A stretch of 43,973 nucleotides of DNA, from contig NW_007360645.1 of NCBI RefSeq assembly GCF_000192795.1, positions 1 to 43,973 on the forward strand, in the 5' to 3' direction. The first letter of the stretch is position 1, and each line of letters opens with the position of its first letter. Below are positions 37,098-43,973 of the stretch, in pieces. Both the position numbers and the translations under genes were made by a program. The notes beneath the pieces are model-generated. The model saw only the letters and a list, made by a program, of their open reading frames with translations. It was not told the origin of the DNA and searched no databases. This DNA is from Vavraia culicis subsp. floridensis. Taxonomy: Eukaryota; Microsporidia; Pleistophoridae.

Positions 37098-37412
37098 ATG
37101 AACCTGATACTAAAAAACAAAGATACGATAATTTTTCAAAGAGGTTCCTGTTCGTACGAGAGCTCACCCATATTTTCCAATTTGATACATTCCCTTAACG
37201 AGGTTGCCAAGAAATACTTCAATAGCAAGTTGGTATCATTTGAAATTGGTTCAAACTTCGTAGACTATTACCGATCTGAAAGTGGGGTTGTGGTTATCTG
37301 GTGTGGAAGTAGCGAACAGAGATTGGACATGAACACTGTTTATCGGGACTATGCCAATGCTGTACTGTACGGTGATATGAAGTTGTTTACCGATAAGTAT
37401 GGAAGCGTATAA
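37098..37412 (+). CDS. Small conserved-looking protein (104 aa), possibly longin/profilin-like
   Basis: The product begins MNLILKNKDTIIFQRG and shows a strand-strand-helix-strand-strand rhythm. A helix (IFSNLIHSLNEVAKKYFNSK) is followed by two strands (LVSFEIGSNFVDYY and GVVVIWCGS) and a C-terminal helix (VYRDYANAVLYGDM). Such an order is found in longin and roadblock folds of trafficking and GTPase-regulating proteins, but I cannot match it to a named family. No membrane segment or signal peptide is seen. The ATG has a C-run at the normal distance, and the coding sequence looks less A/T-rich than its surroundings, so I consider the gene likely real. It stands alone in a gene-poor region, with its nearest neighbours 3-4 kb away. 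Confidence 0.6.
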   Translation: MNLILKNKDTIIFQRGSCSYESSPIFSNLIHSLNEVAKKYFNSKLVSFEIGSNFVDYYRSESGVVVIWCGSSEQRLDMNTVYRDYANAVLYGDMKLFTDKYGSV

Positions 37413-40400
37413 TCCTAGGGGAGATGTGCGAACCGTAGATAAGATGGCACCGTGATAAATAAAGTATCAGTTAGACGTACTATTTCATTACATTTGTTGA
37501 TAGCTGTTGGGATAACACCAAATGTGTGTTGGCAGTTCAAGTGGATCGTGTTTTATTCGAATTGGGAAGTTTTAATATGAGATGATATACACCATGGATA
37601 CCAGCCGTTATTTCGTCGCATAACGTGTATAATCCATGCGTGTGACAGGTTTTATATTAGAGAACAAATTTTTCAGCTAAAATTCAATTTCTATCCATAG
37701 CAGCAGGAATAATTGTATCAGCTGCTAATTACAGGTAGATGTGGAAGGAGACATTTTACTGAGCGTTTAACCAGCATTCCTTGTTTTTACGATTGCACTC
37801 AGAAAAATGGCACCACACTTTTCACAGTCAAAACGGAACAAATTTGCATTTTAGGTTGAACATACCGCGTTAGCCTTAGCAATCACTGATCCTAAGTGTA
37901 TCTATTCCTGTTTTTAAACGAATAGCATTAGTTGATAATTTGACGTGTTATTTTTTCAATTAAACTGTCATGATCGTGATCTATTCACCCGTCATACATT
38001 CGTGAACACACATATTCATATGGCAATGTCGTATCTTATGTAGTAGAATCTACAGAATGTAACAGCAGACGAGTCCAGGGCAGTAACCATGTTACTAAAT
38101 AAACAAATACTTGCCTCTTAAACAGTATCATCTAATCGTATAGAGAGAAGTATCACCACTATTTTACGTATAACCACATTAAAGAATAGCTCAGCTTTAA
38201 ACACCACATAAATAAAAGTGCCACATGCAACCAAATAAATTCAATAAACGCAGCAGTTGCCGCTTTGACGCGTGATAAAGAAATTTGACATATTGTTTAT
38301 CTCTGCACTGCTGCTGTCTATTCTTTTCTGGCTAGTTACTTCATATTTTTCTCTACTTTTATAGTAAGTGGTGGATTTAAATCGACTTAGGAGAGTATGA
38401 CCAGTGACTGAGTGCCTTTTTTATGACTAGAAAGACAGCATATAGTGTTTTAAATCGTTAAATTGTCACAGTCGGGTTGACTGCAAGTCTTCAATACTGA
38501 AAATGATTTGCAATCAATCACATGTGATCAAGGGTGCGAGTATCAACAGATACCTGGCTGTATACGCATTGTAAATCCCGCTATACTACGACTCTCGCTA
38601 TAAAAACTATAATGTTGAATTACTCATCGCATCACTCCTCTAAATGCCTACATCAAAAACAGACAAAATGGTCAACATCCGTCGAAAGTACTCAAATAAT
38701 TTTGTTTGACATCCGAAATAGATCTCTATTTGTGATTGGTGAAAGTAGCTGTTTCATTTGCATATTTGTAAGTAGTTTCTTCAGTTTTTCATATAGCGAG
38801 CCAAATCAACGTGTTTTTTGGATCATAGTAGGAGAAAGTTAGTAAACATATTCCCAAGAGTCGTTTTTTGTGAGCAAAGTTTCATCCACCTTAATAAATA
38901 TTCAATAGAATGCATTGACAATATTTCCACAATACGCCTCATACGTTTGTATGGCCAACTTAAACTGCTACAGTTGTGCCAGATCCATTTGAAGTATTTC
39001 TCGTCCTTCTTCTCGCAAAAGCTTACGGAGCAATTCATTCATTTGAACCAAGTTATGAAATATTTGATGTCAAAATTTATCGGGAGACAATATATTTTCA
39101 CGTTTCAAATGTAGTTTGTAACTCTGACTTGACCACACTTACGACATACGCGCATTTCTCTGTTCAGAATGTTATTGCTGTAACAAACCAAATGAACTAA
39201 CCATGTAGGACAAAACGGTGTATGCGTTGTATGAAAAATCAATTTGATTGATCGAGTGGAGGTGAAAACTGAACATGACGTAGAGCAAGCGCATGATAAG
39301 AGCTGATATAATATACTAGAACAGACAGTTATGATAAACAAATCATAGCATGATATCAATGATAGCTTCTAATGGTTTGGAATGACCGGTAAACGGAGAA
39401 ATATTATCAACTGCCGCAGCTCATGCTCTCGGTTAAATTTTCGATAGTCAGTGCTGATCAGGTATTATTTTGCTAAATAGCTACTACATTATCAGCCGAA
39501 TCGATGGTTTTACATGCACATTCCCCTTTATGAATTGTATCAGAGCGCGACTGGAGTATTTCCTAACAAAAAGCATTTAGAAATGGCATCGCTACGTAGA
39601 AATTGCAGATTCGATCTTCTAGCGCGGTATCAATTCTTATATGGAATATTTAATCGTAACCTCTAACCATATATTATCTCTGTATACGGCTCCTTTACAT
39701 TAACCAACCGTATTTAGTGTTCATTTACCAATCTTGATCACGAACAACCGATAAATAGACTAAACATCATTCCGTTTATTCTTCCCATCGGTGTATCAAC
39801 CCGTCATACAACACCACAAGTGATGGTGTATCAAATAGTTTTATCCGAATCGTGATGCTTTACCATCTTTCCAAATCGAAGCACAAAAGTACGTTGAACC
39901 AATTCAACTTATAACAACAGACCTATCATGCAGGCCAATTTCTAGATCAAATACTAAAGTTTCTCTATGTCGTTCAAAAGAACATGTATCAGCTCAAAAA
40001 CACGTGGAGAGCCTACAGTTTGTAAGTTCATACTGCACATTCTGGTTAAAGTTTGTATTGAAACATAAGCGCCAGTGGTACTTGGTAATCGTATGAATAT
40101 AGCAACTTTACCGTAAAGATAACTAAACCTGTCGCTTAGACAAAGGATATTTATTATGATTAAATGCACTTTTTACCGCAATATCACAGACTTGGTACGT
40201 TAAAGTACAGTTCAATTCAATCGTCTACACCAATTTTCGCTCTTTATAATTTTTTTGAACGTTTTTAATTAATAAATAAACGAAAACGATTTGATAAGAG
40301 TCCGGTAAAAATTGAAAAAGTGTCTAAAATAAATGAATTCACAAATGATGATAAATTTTCTTCAATTTCGATGGAGTCAAAAAGCACTGATAAATTATTT

Positions 40401-40632
40401 TTTTTTGAATTAAGTCAAAAGCAATGATACTCTTTGGCCATTCTAAAAAATCAAAAATACATTTATATCTCAAAAAACGCCAGAGAAAGCTTTGTACCGA
40501 CAGAAAAACCTAAATGCATATTCTACTCTTGTAACCATAAAAAATGGCTTTACTCGCTAACCCGTAACAATTCACACCATTACAACGATGTGTACATGTT
40601 CGTGCTAATAGTGTTTAATTAAATTTAAAAGC
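37413..40632. other. 3.2-kb gene-poor region
   Basis: No gene is supported. Frames at 38534-38842, 38818-39114 and 38976-39200 overlap in different phases and have no motifs. The sequence is A/T-rich, with poly-A/T runs becoming frequent near 40200-40450. No tandem repeat or RNA gene was recognised. Confidence 0.5.
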
Positions 40633-41400
40633 TTATTTTCTCTCATTCATATCATAATCCCTTCCATTAGAGTCGTATCCTCCGTCATAGTAGTCCTGCC
40701 TGTTTACATACGGATGCCTTTCACTGTCGTGGATAGCCCCATTCTCATCCATATCTGGTATAAACTTTGACTTGTCCGGTGTATTGGGAGCATTGAGGCA
40801 CTGTTGTATTAAATTCTCATGCTTAGAAATTATCGGCTTAAGTTTTGGGGTTGCAAACGTGTATACATGCCCGCTCTCGGATGCCACAAGAAGTAGAATC
40901 TGCGACTTTGTCAGCATGTTCAGTTCATACGCCTTCTTCATGATTCCCTTCTTTCTTTTCGAGAATGTTACGCTTCTCTTGTTCTTGCCCTCAATGTAGG
41001 CCATCTTAATTTTCTTTCTTCCGCTTTTCGTTGCCTTCTTTTTGGCCACATGTTCAATTTCCATATTTTCTTCCTCAATTCTTGTTTTCGGGAACTCGTG
41101 CGCAGCCATTCCAGCCGGTCGCTCATAGGCAGGTTGGTTGTATTCCTGGTTGTAGTGCATGTTGCGCGGCTCGTATCGTGGATCGAAATGCCTCGGCGGC
41201 TCATGATATGTGTTGTACCGGTAGTTATAATCATCCTGATAAGAGTTTGGATAGCGATCATCATATCTCATGTTTTGATAGTACTGATAACTACTTGGCA
41301 TACTTTCATTCTGGTATTGGTAATCAGACACACCATTCTCGTTCGTATACGCCATCTCTTCCTCGTTTTCGTCAGAGTATCTCTTCTTCCTATCGTTCAT
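40633..41400 (-). CDS. SRF/Mcm1-type MADS-box transcription factor
   Basis: MADS-box factors of the SRF/Mcm1 class bind CArG-like DNA as dimers and recruit partner factors. In this 255-aa protein the MADS box lies at about 127-183: GRKKIKMAYI, then KRSVTFSKRKKGIMKKAYEL, then LLLVASESGHVYTFATPKL. This is very close to the SRF/Mcm1 consensus, including the DNA-contacting Arg/Lys of the first helix. The SAM-type extension follows at about 184-205 (PIISKHENLIQQCLNAP), as in SRF and Mcm1 and unlike MEF2. The N-terminal 115 residues are rich in Tyr, Asn, Asp and Arg (YQYYQNMRYDDRYPNSYQ) and probably unstructured; the C-terminal 45 residues are similar. CCCC lies 12-15 bases before the ATG. The gene is flanked by long gene-poor regions. 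Confidence 0.95.
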   Translation of the reverse strand: MNDRKKRYSDENEEEMAYTNENGVSDYQYQNESMPSSYQYYQNMRYDDRYPNSYQDDYNYRYNTYHEPPRHFDPRYEPRNMHYNQEYNQPAYERPAGMAAHEFPKTRIEEENMEIEHVAKKKATKSGRKKIKMAYIEGKNKRSVTFSKRKKGIMKKAYELNMLTKSQILLLVASESGHVYTFATPKLKPIISKHENLIQQCLNAPNTPDKSKFIPDMDENGAIHDSERHPYVNRQDYYDGGYDSNGRDYDMNERK

Positions 41401-43973
41401 TATTCTCTTTTGGGGTGCAAAAATCTATCTTAAAAGGGAAAGGATATTCCTCTTATTGGCAGATATAAGAGTGATCATTAAGGAGTCCTTATCAAATTAT
41501 TTTTGATTAATTATTTCTTTTAAGAACGTACCAATGGTATTCACTCGTTTCCGCCATCATTTTAACGGGTGTAGCGATTGATTCCGGCTTATTTACTATA
41601 AAATATAAATTAAAAATTATTGACTGTACTTCAAATGCGCTCGGTAATCGGCATTTACCGTAAAATACGGCGAAACAAAGCTGTTGTGCTCTAATAATCC
41701 TGCTAGGGAAATAAAAGCGGTAAAACGGATAGAATTGACAAATGCTTATGCAGCTATCGTTTTTCATGACAGTATTTGACATCATATTTATTTACGGTGC
41801 GTATCGTATTCATGAAAAGCACTCAAAAACTATTATTTGTTATACTGAATCACCAAGCCGGTTCCATTGTTTTTATTAAGTGTTCCTTTGTAGTATCACA
41901 CTTTCCTTTATCAAATAAATGGTTAAATAAAAACTTTTATCAATTTTCTTTTTATATACTATACTAGATAAAAATTTTATGTAGTAAATAGAGTATTATA
42001 AGGAATGGGAGATACATTCACCGGGACAGCGAGGCTGTCTTATTTACGTTTCTGCGATAGGAAATACTATTTTGGTAATTTTACCGAATTGTTTACGCAA
42101 TATTCGTATTCATATCATTTCTGGTACACGTAACTACCGGTTTGTTGAAACATGTCACACGTTTATTGATGTGATAAGAATGATTTTTTATATACGGGAA
42201 GAGGAGCAAATAATTTAGAAAATTGCACATTAATGGAAAAGATAAATTAAAAAATGTAAGTGATTTTTGTGAGTAATAACTTAGGTGGCTAGAGAACAAA
42301 CAGCATTGCGAGCAGAACAACTTCATAAACCACAGCATTTAAATGGTTTAATCAAATATGAACAACTAATATTACGTTGAATTACATGTGTTCATCAGGT
42401 ACAGCATGGATTGAAATGAAAGTTAATGGTATATTTGGTTTGTGTATTTTCGTTCAATACTGTTAAACGGTTTAGTTCGGAGTTGCTGCTCTAAACAATT
42501 AAATTAAAATATTTTTTTACAAAAATACCAAAAAGGAAAGTGAGCGAGAAAAAGAAAAAGCAACAAAATGTTGATATACAGACATACTCATCAGAAACCA
42601 TGTAGTATTGGCATAATATCGTGTTCATTTTGCAGATAAATCTTCCAGTGGCTGCATATTAGCGACTCTGATGCACGGACGTAATATTTCCAAAAATAAA
42701 AGTGCTAATTTAAGTATTAGGTTATTAAACATTCCTTGTATCGAAGAGTTTAGTATTTTTTCTTTATTGAGTGTTTTTGTAAAAAATGTATAAATTGATC
42801 AGGTGAAAATGTGTACCCCCATGCCATTCGAGAGAAATAAATATTTCAAATGTAGCGATGTAGTGCAGTTTTGTCCGCCTCGATACGTAGGATATCAATA
42901 GCGTGCTTCAGTTAAAGTGATAATGCAATCTTAAATTTGTGATTACAGGATGTTTTTTAGCATAGTAACAGTCACTATATACGCCTTATATTTCATTCTT
43001 GCCTTTAAAATCAATTCTTCATAATCGAATTTTAACTTATCTATAACATGCGAGGTATGATTTTCTGCAAGTAACAAAACGCAATAGCTTTGAAGCAGTG
43101 GGATGATGCTTTGTGTTTGGTTTTAAGTCTCGAAAAATATTTGAAGTAACTTATGTATAAAATGGTACAAGTGACAATGAATAAATTCGTTAAAAATGTT
43201 CAACGTTTTCTACGACCGCAACAGGAACGCCACCTTTAATCAGTAGTTTGAATCTTCGATGTCACACATTACAATTTTTACCTATTTAGACACCTGCAAC
43301 CATCTGCATTTCTACCAATGGAATTTGAGAATCACATGATCCCGATACTAGATATTGACAACAATAGGAGCGGATAAGCTGAAATAGTTATGTTTTACCG
43401 CATCAGTGTGTTGATACGTTTGTAAAATATTTTTTAGACTGTTCCGGTATGGTAAAAACTAGATGTTCCACTTGTTTACTCACGAGAAGCATCATAATTT
43501 GATCGAATAAAACTCCTGTAATTGACATATATCAAGTCCTGTATTATCATCATTCGTGTTATTCGAATAAGGACACATACGTATCTAAGTGATTGTGTTA
43601 CAATGATCTGAACATTGAACCGATTGCGTTACTATAATGAAATCGAATGGCTGAACGGGTAGGCCTTTTCATTATTGCAGCCAGCAGAGCGTATTTAGCA
43701 GGCGTTCATGCAGCAATAGACGGCAAAAGACAAACAGCTGGTAGAGATGCTTTGCATTGATGGTAAAAAAAGAAGTGTGATACACCATGGGGCGTTTGAG
43801 GCACAGGTATTTCTTCTTCACTATGAGATAACAAGTAATGAATTAGAAAGGAGCATTGTCCCTTCATCTGTGCTACAATGTGCTTTGAAATGCCGTGCAC
43901 TTCATTCTAACTGTTTTGCGAATCCTAACATCCGAAGTTTATGTTTACCCAGTGTCAACAAGAAATGATTTGA
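41401..43973. other. 2.6-kb gene-poor right flank
   Basis: Frames of 60-92 codons (for example 41507-41785, 42093-42338 and 43747-43968) carry no motif or C-run and are not reported as genes. The sequence is A/T-rich without tandem repeats. It holds the MADS gene's promoter; the rest is unexplained. Confidence 0.5.

Overview
The window looks like nuclear DNA of a microsporidian, probably a species with a larger, gene-poor genome (Trachipleistophora/Vavraia-like gene spacing is my guess; genus not determinable here). The grounds are: intron-free genes, very short versions of conserved eukaryotic proteins, AT-rich spacers, and a C-run (CCC to CCCCC) a few bases before ten of the fourteen ATG codons accepted here, often behind an A/T tract. 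That is the start-proximal signal known from microsporidia. I accept 14 protein genes, about half of the sequence; two or three of the small ones are tentative. No tRNA, rRNA, CRISPR array or recognisable transposon was seen.

Layout. 1-8.7 kb: a 1362-aa single-pass membrane protein with a long beta-rich ectodomain (+), a secreted or membrane-anchored orphan (-) and a small orphan ORF (+). 8.9-13.5 kb: the transcription elongation factor/histone chaperone Spt6 (-) and ribosomal protein uS5/RPS2 (-). 14.2-25.4 kb, all on the + strand: a miniature protein phosphatase-1 inhibitor-2/Glc8 homologue, a SWI3/RSC8-type SWIRM-SANT protein, an ARID plus chromo-barrel protein, a VPS9-domain Rab GEF and a small RRM-like protein. 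25.9-31.7 kb (-): a 1930-aa Asn/Gly/Tyr/Ser-rich protein with an N-terminal KIX-like domain, suggesting Mediator subunit Med15/Gal11. 31.7-44 kb is gene-poor, with two small tentative ORFs and one clear SRF/Mcm1-type MADS-box factor (-).

Five of the recognisable proteins (Spt6, SWI3-like, ARID/chromo-barrel, Med15-like, MADS) act in chromatin or RNA polymerase II transcription; they could cooperate, but proximity alone does not show that. The second theme is tandem repetition. From about 14 to 31.5 kb, minisatellites occur both in spacers and in frame inside four regulatory or trafficking proteins: 8-aa units in the SWI3-like protein, 9-aa units in the ARID protein, 17 four-residue units inside the core of the VPS9 protein, and 15- and 19-aa units in the Med15-like protein. 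A perfect 24-nt inverted repeat frames a repeat cluster in the 2.9-kb spacer between the SWI3-like and ARID genes.

All assignments come from reading motifs by eye; no database search was run.
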